Shown here: in pieces, positions 23,263-34,786 of the stretch
Numbering within the stretch: the first letter of the stretch is position 1
How the letters are laid out: each line of letters begins with the position of its first letter
DNA from: Corylus avellana
Taxonomy: Eukaryota; Streptophyta; Magnoliopsida; Fagales; Betulaceae
Direction: 5' to 3'
Assembly (NCBI RefSeq): GCF_901000735.1
Contig: NC_081546.1
Span: 17,793,220-17,857,219, forward strand
DNA length: 64,000 nt
The notes under the pieces: model-generated
The model's input: only the letters and a program-made list of their open reading frames with translations
Told to the model about the DNA's origin: nothing
Database searches by the model: none
Translations under genes and position numbers: made by a program

Positions 23263-23539
23263 TCTCTGTTTTTTCGTAGAGGTTTTCTTACACGGAATGT
23301 GGTTTCTTCGTCGACGTGAAGAGTAAGCGAAGGTCGGTAATGTCACGAAGTCCACGTGGTGGAAGCTTGTCGAAGATGTGTCGCTTTGGAGACGCGGAAT
23401 ACGCCCACGTGAAGAGTAGAAGTATCTGGGCCGTTGGTGAAGATGGACAGTTAGGATATAGGCTACTTGGATAATGAATTAGGACGCCACGCTGTACAGT
23501 GTACAGCCCGCTGGTTCTGCCACGTTGTACACGTTCTTC

Positions 23540-24833
23540 TTTTATCCTTGGAATTCCATTCTCAATCCACTTCTTTCCTGAATAAGAAAAAAGAAAATAT
23601 CCACAAGGAAAAGATAGCTAATGATGATGTCCTCAAGAAAAAAATTCTTTCGTCTAATTCTAGTCATTTCGAGGCCACTAATATATATATATATACATAA
23701 TAATTTTATAAAGATTGATATCTTCCAGAATTTTTTTAAAGTTTGAAATTTTTAAATTAATAAATTTCAATCATTTATTTTATCTAAGCGTCTAAAATAA
23801 ACCATGTTTCAGCATTTAATAAAGAAATATGACTTATTAAATTTATAGTTTTCTTATTAAATGTTAAAACATGACTTATTTTATACGAATTAAGATCCTC
23901 TCAATTTTAAATAAAAAAAGTTAAAAAATAAAATTAAATTATCCCTCCACTATAACTAACTGTATATTATCCAGTTTAGTATTTGAAATGAAGAGGATAA
24001 TTTTCTATTTTAGACGCTTAAATGAGATAAACCGTTAAGATTTATGAATTTGAGAATCTAAAATTTAAAAGAGAATTCTATCAAATAAACCCAAAAACAC
24101 AATGTTGTGTCCATTATTGCTGAGTAAAACAAATCAAAATATTACACAACATCAAATAAACCCGAAAACACACGATTGTACCCATTATGAAAATATTAAT
24201 GGAGGTTGTAAACCCTAGTTTTACTGACCATCCTAGAGAGGGATACCACATCTGGTGTACCGTTGTTGTAGCAATAAAAGATAAAATTCTAAGAGGGAAG
24301 AAAAGACAGTGAACAGGGAAAAGAGAGATGCCAGGGAGAGAGAGAGACCAAAATCCAGTGTTTTCATCTTTACCATTACAATCTATGTTTTTATCTTACG
24401 TGTCAAAGTTTAATTGGAGCCTGTAAAACCCTTGTTTTATGGCCCCTCCAAATTGAAGGTAAACTCAATTAGACAATTACGGACTGCCATGTCTAGATTT
24501 TTTTTTTAATGAGCAAATTTTCTTACAAACTAATGTTGCACTCCATAATAGTAAAATTATTAAGCAAAAATCTAACTTGTTAATTTAATTAGTTAGCGAC
24601 AGATTTGTTAAACATAAATTCTTAATCATTTTACTAATTATAGACCGTCACCTTTGTAATACTCCCAAAATTTCACACAATGAGAGTAACGAGTTTTAGT
24701 TTGAAATAAGAGGGGTTTAGGATATTTTGAAGGTTAGAAGGTTAATTTTGGGCGAATATTGTTTTAAAGGTCTTGACCTTTGATATCAAGGATCATTGAG
24801 TTTTATTCTCGTATACAATTTTTTATATAGTAA
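23540..24833. other. AT-rich intergenic DNA with one degenerate inverted repeat
   Basis: No gene seen. At about 23716-24090 two arms are inverted around a short centre: both carry TAAGCGTCTAAAATA and start near GATATCTTCCAGAATT / GATAGAATTCTCTTTT. It is probably a MITE remnant; no target duplication was resolved. Confidence 0.4.
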
Positions 24834-25273
24834 TATTTTAATGGGTAAAGTTTACTTAACCCTCTCAAACTACCACCCCAATGACAATCTATCCCTCAAA
24901 CTATCAATTGTGACAATTTACCCTAAAAATTACCAAAACAATGACAATGTACCCCTAAATTTAACAAAATAACAAAATTACTCTTACTAAAATAAATACA
25001 AAACACTAAAATTTAATTTAATTTTTTCAAAATTTTAAGGTTATTTCAGTCTTTTTGAAAATTTTACAAGGGTAATTTCTTCATTTTGCTAGCATTAGGG
25101 GGTACATCGTCTTTGTTTTGGTAGTTTGGGAGATAAATTGTCATAATTAATAGTTTGGGGGATAGATTGTCATTGGAGTGGTAGTTTAAAGAAATTAAGT
25201 GGATTTTACCCTATTTTAATTTTGTAATTAGAATATGATGAATTATCTTTGTAATATAATAGATATAGCTTAA

Positions 25274-25312
<39 letters not shown>

Positions 25313-25698
25313 GTGAGTCTTAACATAGACTCACAATAAAACTTGAGATTATTATTCTCGAGATATAGCTTGAATTATTATTATTCTCGAGTTTATATAC
25401 ATACGTATAAACTCGAGATTTGATTATTCAAGATTCAAGTTAATTTATTTAATCAACTTAAATGATAAAATCTTAACAATAATTAATTAACTAATAATTA
25501 GTATGAATTTACTTTATATAAGAAATAAATAAGTTAACTAAGCATCTTGTGAACGAGTTCAAGTTTACTCGAAAAATAAATGAGACAAGTTTGAATAAGT
25601 TATCTAGTTCAATAATAAATTCGAGCTCGGCTCGTGTTTGAAATTAAATTAAATAAACAAAACTTAAACATTCAATACTCGACTCGAGTACGCTCCAA
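24795..25698. mobile_element. hAT-like family remnant (second copy), ending at the CCR4 stop codon
   Basis: Parts at about 24795-24842 and 25213-25698 match the hAT-like element at 31316-32542 (shared GAGCTCG(G/A)CTCGT, AATTAATTAACTAATAATTA, GTATGAATTTAC and CAATACTCG(G/A)CTCG), without the nested LINE. A MITE splits it. An (ATT)n microsatellite lies at about 25274-25312. The right end coincides, within about 10 bp, with the stop codon of the CCR4-like gene at 25701-25699, so the gene's 3' UTR is probably transposon-derived. Confidence 0.55.
24843..25211. mobile_element. Mutator-like MITE (369 bp)
   Basis: Ends GGGTAAAGTTTACTTAACCC and, reversed, GGGTAAAATCCACTTAATTT are terminal inverted repeats; inner arms share GTTTGGG(G)GATA / TATC(C)CTCAAACT blocks. 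A perfect 9-bp duplication TATTTTAAT flanks the element (24834-24842, 25212-25220). It interrupts a remnant of the hAT-like family described at 31.3 kb. Confidence 0.8.
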
Positions 25699-28600
25699 CT
25701 AATCATTTTTGTCTCCAGATTCTGGGGCAGGTATCTCTGTTGCTGTAGAAGTATGAGTGATGTCTTCTTTTGTTCTTTGTGTGAATGCAAACTGAGAAAC
25801 CAAGGCCAAGTGATCGCTACCCACTTTCTGCACAAGAAACAAACAACTAAACCTACAACCACAGCTCTACATACAATTAAAAACAAATACTAAATAATTT
25901 AAAATTTTATAATACTACTAAATACCTTTTAGGAGAAACTTTACTTTGCACCTTTAAACTACTACGCGATTTAAGAAGACTCTTCCAAATTTTAAAAACT
26001 CTTAATTTATCCTCTTGAATTTTCAATTTGATTTAATTGAACTCCCCCCCTAGATTCAACCATTAACCCTCAACAAAAATTACTAAAAAGACCAAATTAC
26101 CTTTCGATTTTTTTTAATAATTTAAAATTAAGGGTAAATTTAGAATTTTTTTTAAAAAAAAATCAGGGGTATAAGAGTCATTTTATCACTTTTAACATTT
26201 AAAATCTGACGGAAGGGGATATATCACATCAAATTAAAAGTTCACGAGGTAAGATTGAGAGTTTTTGAAATTTAAGAGAGTCTTCTCAAAATGCATAATA
26301 GTTCAATGATTTTAAATGAAGTTTTCCCTAATTTTTAATATGCGCTAGAACCAATTGCTGCTAAAACCTACCAGGCTACTGTGTAAGGCAACAACATTGT
26401 GATCCTAAACTTGGGTAAATATAGAGCCAAGTTCGATAAAAAACAAAACAAAACAAAACAAATAAAACAAACAATCGAACTTACAAATATATCCAACCAA
26501 ATTATTTTGTAGTTGTTTTTCTACCCTAAACTCAACATAGAGATATTATGCAGCATCAACCAACTACCAACTTGTTTGCTTACCAATAATTAGCATATCC
26601 AAGGAGAACCACAACGGGTTTGAGAAGAACAAATGTTCTTCAGTAGAATGGGATATGTCAACACATTCCCAAATTTCACACAGGACAGCAGCTGAGTCTT
26701 GTAACTTCTACCTCTAATTTGGGGAATTAGGGTTTGGGGTTTGATATAGGTAGCTTGGTTAGGATTTAGATCTGATTTGATTTAATATTTAGATCCATCA
26801 CAGCAAAGTAGTGAGAGAACAGATTAAAGGGCAAGCACAGAGAATAACAAAGAAACAGAACAATAGAGATTCCACAGAAATCAAACACATCTCTAAGATT
26901 TCAGTCCTCACTTCTCACTGATGTTCTATGCTCCCAAATTTGAGAATTACAACTCTTTTGTAATGCTAAAGGAAACCCCAAGGAAAAACAAACTCCATCC
27001 CTATGATAAAATAAACCATTGCCCTTCATTGAAAATCTAATTAAAAGGCATAAATAAGCCAACAGAAAAATATTTTACAAGTAATTGACTACCGTGGACA
27101 CTAGTTGGACCAAAAAGACTTATAAATTGAGTACATCCCATAAGCTTTAGTTTTTATTATTTTCCAACCAGACCATTGCTGCAGCATCATGATTTGTTTA
27201 AGTTTTTTTTTTTTTTTTTTGGATGAATATAATTTCTTTAAGTTCTTTAAGTTCTTTCTTTTTTTAATTTTAAGAAAAGAAAAACTGCTTTTGAGTTTCA
27301 TGTACAAGATTCAAACCCACAATCAAGCAAGAGAATCCTAAACCTTAAAACACTAACCCTCACTTAATTTCGTTTTCTGACCAAAATCTATGCATAAGAC
27401 AAACTGTAATAATCCCTTCAAAGTGGAATTCTATATCTCTATTCATTGAAAAACTTTAAAAAATTTCAACTCAAATTGCATCAGGCGGCAGAAGTCTTGA
27501 GTGTTCCTACCTTGCATGGGAGACCACCTGTACTGTGTAGAATATCAAATGGAATGGTATCTAGAACTCTCGTAGGTACAAGACCATCAGAGTACCTGTA
27601 TCAGTACAAGAAATTTGATTTTTCCATCATCATGAACCATTATTACAATCATCATCATAACTTTCATGCCAGAAATTTACCATAAATAGTCAACAGTTCC
27701 AAGAAACTTCGAGTGGTAGGATGTAGCTAAAGGTTCACCATCAGGCCCCCGTGTTTTTGTAGAGCCCTGAGAATGTATAGATATGAAATAGAAGAAAATA
27801 TTAGTGGGTGTTTGTACAAGATAGGAAGACTACCAACCTCGGAAGACGAAGATGAACAAAATCTAAGGCCCGTTTGTTTCGGCGTAAAATAATGGACAAT
27901 CCAAAAATAATTTCCTTTGACTACAGAAAACCTAGGACTTGGGGGAAAACAAAAACGCTTTTCCACACTTGAGAAGTGCCACACTGCCCCTGGTTCTCTC
28001 ACACAACTAAGTTCTCATAGCTCCTCTTTGCCGTTGCAATGGGCACCAAGTACTCCCTACCATCTAGCGCCCAACAATTCCCACTGGAATCTGAACCTAG
28101 CCCACCAGCATCTCACAGCACTGACCCAGTATGGACGGGTAGTCAAGCCTTCCAGTGGCAGCCCAGCCAAGGACTTCCCAGTCACCCTCTGCAGTGCCTC
28201 TCGCCGGATCCCTGCCAACCTCTTGCAATTGCCTAGCTTCAATTCCAGTCAGTACAATGGTGTCGTCCCCGGCACCACCGACTTCATAATCTCCTCGACC
28301 TCTTGGCTTGTCAGAGCTGCCATGGCCTCAGTGGGCACAACTTGGGGTGGAGGCAGTGCACAATCAATGAGCCCTGCCACAAGAGACTTTCCGAGTGTCC
28401 TCATAGAAAATCATGTCCTCAGCATGGTTTTTGTCATCGGTGGTGGCCCAAATGTCGGTGGAAGGGCAAAAAATGGACTGGACAAAGCTAAGGAGGTAGA
28501 TGAAGGAGGCGACCAAGGTGACGATTTTGGAGAGGTAAAACATGAGTAGAGGGGTCAAGTTGCAGATCTTCTTGCAACACAGCGTCAACAAGAAGTAGGC

Positions 28601-31600
28601 CACCGAAAGAAGAGGGTGAAGAACACTGCATTGGTCAGGTACAGAGGCAAAGGCAAATTTACAGTAACTAATAAAGAATAAGAATGATAAGAGGTGCTGA
28701 TGGGTTGATGGATGATGAAGTTGCTGGGTTTAACACGAGGAAGGCTGGACATTTTCCAACCCATTTTCAGTGATGCTACCAAACAACAGAAAAATAGCTA
28801 ATTTTCCCCAAAAACATTTTTAGACAAAAAAATGTTTTACGCCGAAACAAACTGGGCCTAAACTACAATGTTTTAAAAGAGTAGGACCTAATTACCTTCA
28901 CTGTGGCGTAGGCACTGGCAAGCTTCAGTTGATGCACAAGTAAATGGCACCCAGCATTTCCAGTAGCAACTTTTACCTCTTCATCCGTCCAGCAATTTTC
29001 AAATAATCTGAAATGAACAGAGTTCAAACATATGAAGTTCAATGGTCCCAAATAAGAAATATAATATATATGTTCACTGTTCAGAATAAGAAATGATGAA
29101 CAAGAATCAAGATGTTCTAATGAACCCAAACCCAGCATATGCCTATAAAATCAACAACTCCAAAACAAGCCTTACTACGTTTAAAATCGTCGAATAGGAC
29201 AAGATCATAAGATGAGAAGAAAAAATGAAGATACCAATTGAAATGATAAAATTCAAACTATGATAGAAAAGGAAGATAGTGGACTAGTAATTTAAGTAAA
29301 TGATTTTAACTCACAAAAGCACAAGACCTGCAGTTTTAAGATAGAGAACTAGACTCTGGCATCAAACATCATAGAATCCTTAATAAATAAGATGCAAATC
29401 CCACATAAATCTACCAGAAGGTGACAAAAGCATTCCAATGCTCTGTTGTTTTAGAAATTCAGAAAGGGAAGAACCTCTATTCATATATGATTGAGAAAAG
29501 AAAAGAAGGTAGTGTTTAATTCCTAATGAGATAATAAAAGGAGCAGACTATGTTGATCTGTGCCCATATTGCATAAGTCTTAAGCTAAAAAATCTCGTTT
29601 TGAAAACTGTATGAAAATAATGAACCTGGGCCCAGTCCAAGAACAGTTGTGCTGCTCTAGCCAAAGTTCTCAACCAAATGAAATGTATGTATCCATTATG
29701 TGAATTACATAAATATATCAGTGCCTGAGGAAAGTAACATGTAACTACCAAAAACAAGAAATTGTACCTGTTCATCAAGATAAATGGACTCTTCATTTCT
29801 TTCTTGACACCCAGAACTTGAGCAGGATGACAACTTCTCTGCCCAGATAAGTCTCTTCTATCATATGATAAGATATTTAGCTGCAAAATAGAAACCATAA
29901 TCAATTTCAATCAAGCACCTTGGCTGTTAAATGTGTATTTTGGTTCACAAAATGACTATTGTCAGGATCATTCCTGTAGAGAATGACTTCTATAACCGTG
30001 ATAATGTTCATGAGGTTAACAACTAAGCAATCACCTTGGAGGATGACAGGAACTTGTATATTGCACTCTGTCAATGAGAAGGGTAAGAATTAGAGCAAGA
30101 AGTATATCAAGACAAAAATAGCTTAGGATATTTCACCTGAGGAGTGCCATTGAAATCACCGGCAAGCACAACAGGGGCATTACCCCATTTTGCTGAGAGG
30201 CTTTGAGCCCTTGACAAGAGAAAGCGTATCTGAAAAGCTAAGCTATTCAATATCAAAGCACATCAGCAAATCAATGCAAAACATTGAAAAGCTTGATATC
30301 AATTTTAAGAAGCAAACCACAGTTTTTTTCATTAACATTAAATACACAAACTTTTATGCAAAAAGTTATTACACCACTAAGTAATTAACCAAAACTTCAA
30401 TTTGTGTTCAACCAAAACTTCAACCAAATTACCCAGAATGTTGATAATAACTGTCGCTTTCTTATTGCTATTCTTCCTTCTTTTTTTTTTTTTTTTTTTT
30501 CTCTCTTATTTCTATAAGCAAATTTCACTCTTGCTAGAAATAAAGATTCTGCACAAATCTCACAAACTTTTTTTTAATAAGTTCAAAATAAGCTAACACC
30601 AACAACCATGAATTGGTACTCTTACATGTGCTCACATTTTCCAAAGAAAAAATTCCTCAAACCACATCTATAACGGGGGTGGAGGGAGAGCAAAGACAAC
30701 CAGATCACCCATCACCCAGAATGTTGATAATAACTGTCGCTTTCTTATTGCCATTCTTCCTTCTTCTTTTTTTCTCTTATTTCTACAAGCAAATTTCACT
30801 CTTGCTAGAAATAAAGATTCTGCACAAATCTCACAAACTTTTTTTTAATAAGTAAAGCAAATTCATTAAAAAGCACAAGGAGCGCAACTCAAGTACATAC
30901 AACACCAATTTATCACTATGATGTGATGTATGCGGAGATTATCCATAGCGAGAAATTTTCCTAAAGATGTTGTCTAAGTGAAGAAAGTCACCCTCAAAGG
31001 AGCCTTAGACCTCAAGATGCTCTTTCAAGGGAATGAGAATCAACATTGGCAAGAACTTTGTCATTTTGACCTCAAAAGATCGTCTTTTCGAAGGAATCCA
31101 ACAAAGCTTATTATCACCTCTCCGACCCTAACGGAATACGGAGCATTGAAAAAAGTTAAAACATAATCCGCTTCTCAATTATGCACCAATCTGATAAAAT
31201 CCATGTCCCAAAGCATCTCCTTATTGTGAGCAGACATATATGGTCAGCCACCAGAGCATCCTTATCCCTTGCAAATTTGCAATTATGGTCGTAAATGAAC
31301 AAAGCCACTGGCAAACAGGCTTGGGCTCAAATTGGATTAGCTTGGCTTGAACTTGATTCATTTATTAAACAAACAGTGCTTGAACAAGTTTATAGGCTCG
31401 TTCATTAAACAAGTCAAACTCGTATAAACTCGTATAACTTCATTTTCATTATCTTTTAGTATTATTTTTAATTTTGTAATAAGAACATCTCAAGTATTTA
31501 AAAAGATAAAAAAGAATTCTTTTCGTAATGTAATAGATCCAACTTAAATTATTGTGAGATTGCAACAAAGATATGGAGTGCGGTTTTACAGTTGTTTGGT

Positions 31601-34600
31601 GGGTTATGCCTCGAAGGGTGAGCGAGTTGTTGGAAAATTAGAGGGGGCAATTGGGAAATCGTAATGCTTTGAAAATATGGAGGTTGGCCCCTTTGTGTCT
31701 AGTGTGGTGTCTTTGGAGCGAGCGGAACATAAGAAGCTTTGAAGTTCGTAAAAATGGATTACTAGAGATGAAGAAGATGATGTTACAATCCCTTTATACT
31801 TGGAGAGTGGCATAAAATAGTTTGTCTGTTACTAATTTTTCTGAGATTTTGGAATTACGTTCTTTTTCTATAATTTAGGGGTTCTCTTATATACTTCATG
31901 TGTACTAAGGTTGCGCCCCTTTGCGCTTTGAATAAATATATATTACTTATCAAAAAAAAAAAAAAAAAGAATTATTGTAATTATGAGTCTAGATATAAAT
32001 ATATGTGTGTGTGTATGTAATAAATGCATATACATATTAGAAGACAAACATATAGATTCAAGATTTGATTATTTAAGATTCGATTTAATTTATCTAGTTA
32101 ACTTTAACATTAATTAATTAACTAATAATTAGTATGAATTTACGAAGAAAAAAAAAATTAATAACCACGAAATTTACTTTATTTATGCAATGAATAAGTT
32201 AATTGAGTTGCTTGTGAATAAATTCGAGTTCATTTGAAAAATAAATGAACAAAATTTGAACAAATTATCTAATTTGCTGATAAGTTCGAGCTCGACTCGT
32301 ATTTAAAAGGAGTAATGCTACTCTTCACACCCGTTGATCACACTCATCTCACACCCGCAGATGTAACATGTTTTAAATGACTTCTCATGTCATCCATTTA
32401 AATAAAACAAGAGAGAAGCCACTTAAAAAGGCATCATGTCAGCCGGTGTGACTTGGGTGTGATAAATGGATGTGAAGGATAGCATTACTCGTTTAAACGA
32501 ACTGAGCTTAAACAATCAATACTCGGCTCGGCTTCAGCCCTACTTGCAATGCAAAATAACTTCGAAGAGGTTTCCTTAAAAGAACGATCCCCACACCAAA
32601 TGTCAGTTCAAAACCTAGTCTGAGAGCCGTCATCCACCTCGATACTAACAAAACTTAAGAACGCATCGCAACCCCTCTTAATATGTTTCCATAGACTCGA
32701 CCAATATGGCCTAGTGACAACTTTAGAGCATCAACCACCCCAGTAAATTACCATATTTTTTTATCAACTACCTGTAGCTAGCTACCCATCTATGGTGGAT
32801 AACCCAAGGGTTAGGGGCGTGCTGATAATGACTTCACCATATGGTGAACAAACCAAATGACACCATATCACCCCATTAGTGAATGCCCAATACCTCTAAC
32901 CACATTATTGTCCCACCTGGTTAAAATCTCAAGTTACCGAGCTCGACTCACAAGCTTTTTTGACGTGGTTAGAATACAAAATCAATTGGGTGAAGGTGCT
33001 ATGAGATACATTAGATGCACTTCATATCTGAGAAAAATCATTGTGAGAGGATGTTAAGTTGCCTAATTTAAGCCCTAGACCATAAGGAAAGTAATTATCT
33101 TCAAGTTATGAATAATATAATAGGACATCAAGGTAAAAGGACTTACCTGACCTAATTTAACATCCCCACGGCTTGGGTTATAAAGCACATGGATGTTACC
33201 AATAAGTAGTCTTCTTGATTCATCTTTACGCATCTGCCTGCATGATGGGCAAAGTTAGGCGCCAAAGCATCAAAATGACCATTTATCATAATACTGCAAC
33301 AAAATATCAGCATATGCTAATAAATTGATACCTCAAAAACAGAAAGTTGAGCAACATTATCATGAAGACCATACACCTTAAATTCAATACTCTCTGCCTC
33401 TAATAACTGCAACCTGATGAAAAGAAGTTCAAAACTATTCATTTATTGCAACCTAACCAGTATCAGAAACAATAATATGAAAAACGATTATTTAAAAAAA
33501 AAAAAAAAAAAAATCCTTACTCATTGGCTTTCCAAAACATGGCACAGCCATCAACAGTATCTCCAGTGCGTCTCTACAATTGCAAAAAACTTACTTTGAA
33601 TTTTCAGTTTTAACTTAAATATAACCCGCATAAGAATACAGGGCTTGACACTCATACAGCTCCATTTGCAAAGGTTTCCAGGTCTTAAAAAAAAAGGCTC
33701 AGTTATAAAGTGAAAGGCCACCAACATAAGTAGTAAAATATTAGCTTAAAAAGCAAGTCAAATGAAGGTGGAAATTTTAAGGTTTTTTGAAGAAAAGTTT
33801 CGAATCAGTTGGTTTAAGCTGAATTTTACTAAACAATATATCAAGCACGATTTTCAAATGGCACCTGAATGGAACTGTATGAAGGTCAAATACAATTAAA
33901 TGTGTCTGAAAATACTAACTTCTTGGACAAAGTTGGCTCAAATTTGAAAATTAACCTTATAAGACCCAACATAACCCGCTTTCACCAAATTGTCTGATAG
34001 ATCATAATATTTGTCCACTTCCTAACAAAATCACAACAGCCAGCATAAACCAAACTCCAAATCAGTAAAAAAAATTACCCACAACAATCAAAAGGCAAAC
34101 ACAAAATGAATAAATAAATAATAACAAAATGAACCTTACTTGCAAACAGATTATATCAGGGTTCCACCCCATGAGTTCTTTGCATATGACCCCTTTACGC
34201 CGCTCCCATTTCATGTAAGAAGAAGGAACATTTACGTAGAGATCTCTGTGCTTTGAAGCATTTCTGTCCCCCAATATGTTATAAGACACAACCGTAAATC
34301 TCTCTGGCACGCACACAAGCCGCAAACCAAAACAAAATTAATGCATTGCTCAATCAATGTGCTAGAGTTTTGCTACGTAATTCTTTAAAACAGGAAAGTT
34401 CACAGAACCAACTTCATTTTAGAACTTGATCATGCAATTCAAACGCTAGTGTTCCGTTTGGTTGCCAAGAATATTCCCAGGGCAATATTAATAATATACG
34501 TACCTGGGGATGCAAGTGGCTGATCAGCTTCGACCCAGTGGCGGACAATCTCCGGATCGTGATCCAACGGCCTACGTCTAAGGGCGTTGTACCATCGACG

Positions 34601-34786
34601 GCTGTAGGAGCGGGAAGATAAGGAAGACGACGATGGAGGAGAATCTGTGGGACCAGAGGTGCAGCAAGAGATGGTGAGCTTGAAGGATGAAAGGAAGAAG
34701 GGGCCGCGCTTCGGCGTGCCCGAGCTTGTGATCGACGTGGCCATGGGCGCGCGCGCGCGGAGCCAAGAAGAGACTTCGCAGCCCAT
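25699..34786 (-). CDS. CCR4-type deadenylase / EEP-family nuclease, CCR4-5-like, 13 exons
   Basis: Exons with GT-AG borders and continuous frame: 34786-34504, 34303-34140, 34021-33956, 33573-33521, 33413-33332, 33233-33147, 30229-30137, 30067-30035, 29880-29768, 29007-28896, 27766-27681, 27595-27511, 25827-25699; 1386 nt, 461 residues plus TAG. An Arg/Ser-rich N-terminus with a Pro-Ser segment is followed by the endonuclease/exonuclease/phosphatase domain: [14 protein letters not shown] (Asn103), CLQEVD (Glu150, spanning exons 2-3), [16 protein letters not shown] (Asp270, Asn272) and SDHLAL (Asp424, His425). All expected metal-binding and catalytic residues are present. The N-terminus lacks the leucine-rich repeats of yeast Ccr4, as in plant CCR4 homologues 3-6; size and content fit Arabidopsis CCR4-5 (At1g73875). 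Likely role: 3'-5' removal of mRNA poly(A) tails. Introns 6, 10 and 12 are swollen by transposons, without breaking the frame. Confidence 0.93.
25932..26328. mobile_element. Mutator-like MITE in intron 12 of the CCR4-like gene
   Basis: Left end AGGAGAAACTTTACTTTGC and reversed right end GGGAAAACTTCATTTAAAAT are inverted repeats; inner arms share AGAAGACTCT and AAAAACTCT. Flanks TACCTTTTA (25923-25931) and TAATTTTTA (26329-26337) match at 7 of 9 positions, a decayed 9-bp duplication. The arms are related to those of the MITE at 1996-2413. Confidence 0.65.
27867..28858. mobile_element. Pack-type PIF/Harbinger-like element carrying an HMGR fragment (992 bp)
   Basis: Left end GGCCCGTTTGTTTCGGCGTA and reversed right end GGCCCAGTTTGTTTCGGCGT are terminal inverted repeats followed by AAAA. 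TAA stands directly outside both ends (27864-27866, 28859-28861), the 3-bp duplication of PIF/Harbinger elements. Instead of a transposase, the interior holds a decayed piece of a host HMG-CoA reductase gene on the minus strand. It lies in intron 10 of the CCR4-like gene, also a minus-strand gene, so the HMGR piece is in sense orientation within that transcript. Confidence 0.72.
28025..28700 (-). pseudogene. HMG-CoA reductase (HMGR) 5' fragment, captured and decayed
   Basis: Collinear with the first part of plant HMGR: membrane segment [17 protein letters not shown] (about 28665-28615), VAYFLLT..KI.N.TPL after a frameshift, [22 protein letters not shown], then EDTRKVSCG. Next come the start of the catalytic region [20 protein letters not shown] and [10 protein letters not shown] (about 28235-28150), [20 protein letters not shown] and LDGREYLVP (to about 28030). 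It carries frameshifts and stops (for example TAG after CCEMLVG), lacks the rest of the catalytic domain and cannot make an active enzyme. Functional HMGR makes mevalonate in the ER membrane; this copy is only a relic. Confidence 0.8.
30431..30852. repeat. Direct duplication of ~140 bp in CCR4 intron 6
   Basis: Segments 30431-30581 and 30714-30852 are near copies (start ACCCAGAATGTTGATAATAA, end CACAAACTTTTTTTTAATAA). They differ mainly in the length of a poly(T) tract, with an unrelated ~130-bp spacer between them. The second copy abuts a LINE 3'-end fragment on the minus strand (about 30840-30905: AATAAGTAAAGCAAATTC ... GCGCAACTCAAGTACATAC). Confidence 0.65.
31556..31968 (+). mobile_element. 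5'-truncated LINE (L1-type) insertion with poly(A) tail
   Basis: Ends in a 17-nt poly(A) (31952-31968) and is flanked by a perfect duplication AATTATTGT (31547-31555 and 31970-31978). It encodes the C-terminal end of a plant LINE reverse-transcriptase [16 protein letters not shown], then in a shifted frame [46 protein letters not shown] and a stop. One frameshift and the missing 5' part make it dead. The poly(A) puts it antisense to the CCR4-like gene. Confidence 0.82.
32310..32490. mobile_element. Small MITE (181 bp) with GAGTAATGCTA ends
   Basis: Left end GAGTAATGCTACTCTTCACA and reversed right end GAGTAATGCTATCCTTCACA are strong inverted repeats. Flanks ATTTAAAAG (32301-32309) and GTTTAAACG (32491-32499) agree at 7 of 9 positions. 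It lies inside the hAT-like element, so it is younger than it. Confidence 0.65.

Larger units (their letters stand above)
31316..32542. mobile_element. hAT-like element in CCR4 intron 6, with nested LINE and MITE
   Basis: Left end CAGGCTTGGGCTCAAATTGG and reversed right end TAGGGCTGAAGCCGAGCC are loosely inverted. Flanks CTGGCAAA (31308-31315) and CTTGCAAT (32543-32550) agree at 6 of 8 positions, consistent with an old hAT duplication. Internal GAGCTCGACTCG / CTCGGCTCGG motifs are shared with the copy beside 25.7 kb. A LINE (31556-31968) and a MITE (32310-32490) were inserted into it. No transposase. Confidence 0.55.

Noticed and set aside
23098..23355. 85-codon Ser/Leu-rich minus-strand ORF
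   Set aside because: It is translated (CT)n microsatellite; more likely a leader than a protein.
27917..28549. 210-codon plus-strand ORF inside the Pack-type element
   Set aside because: The complementary strand carries a clear HMGR fragment; this frame is its antisense shadow.
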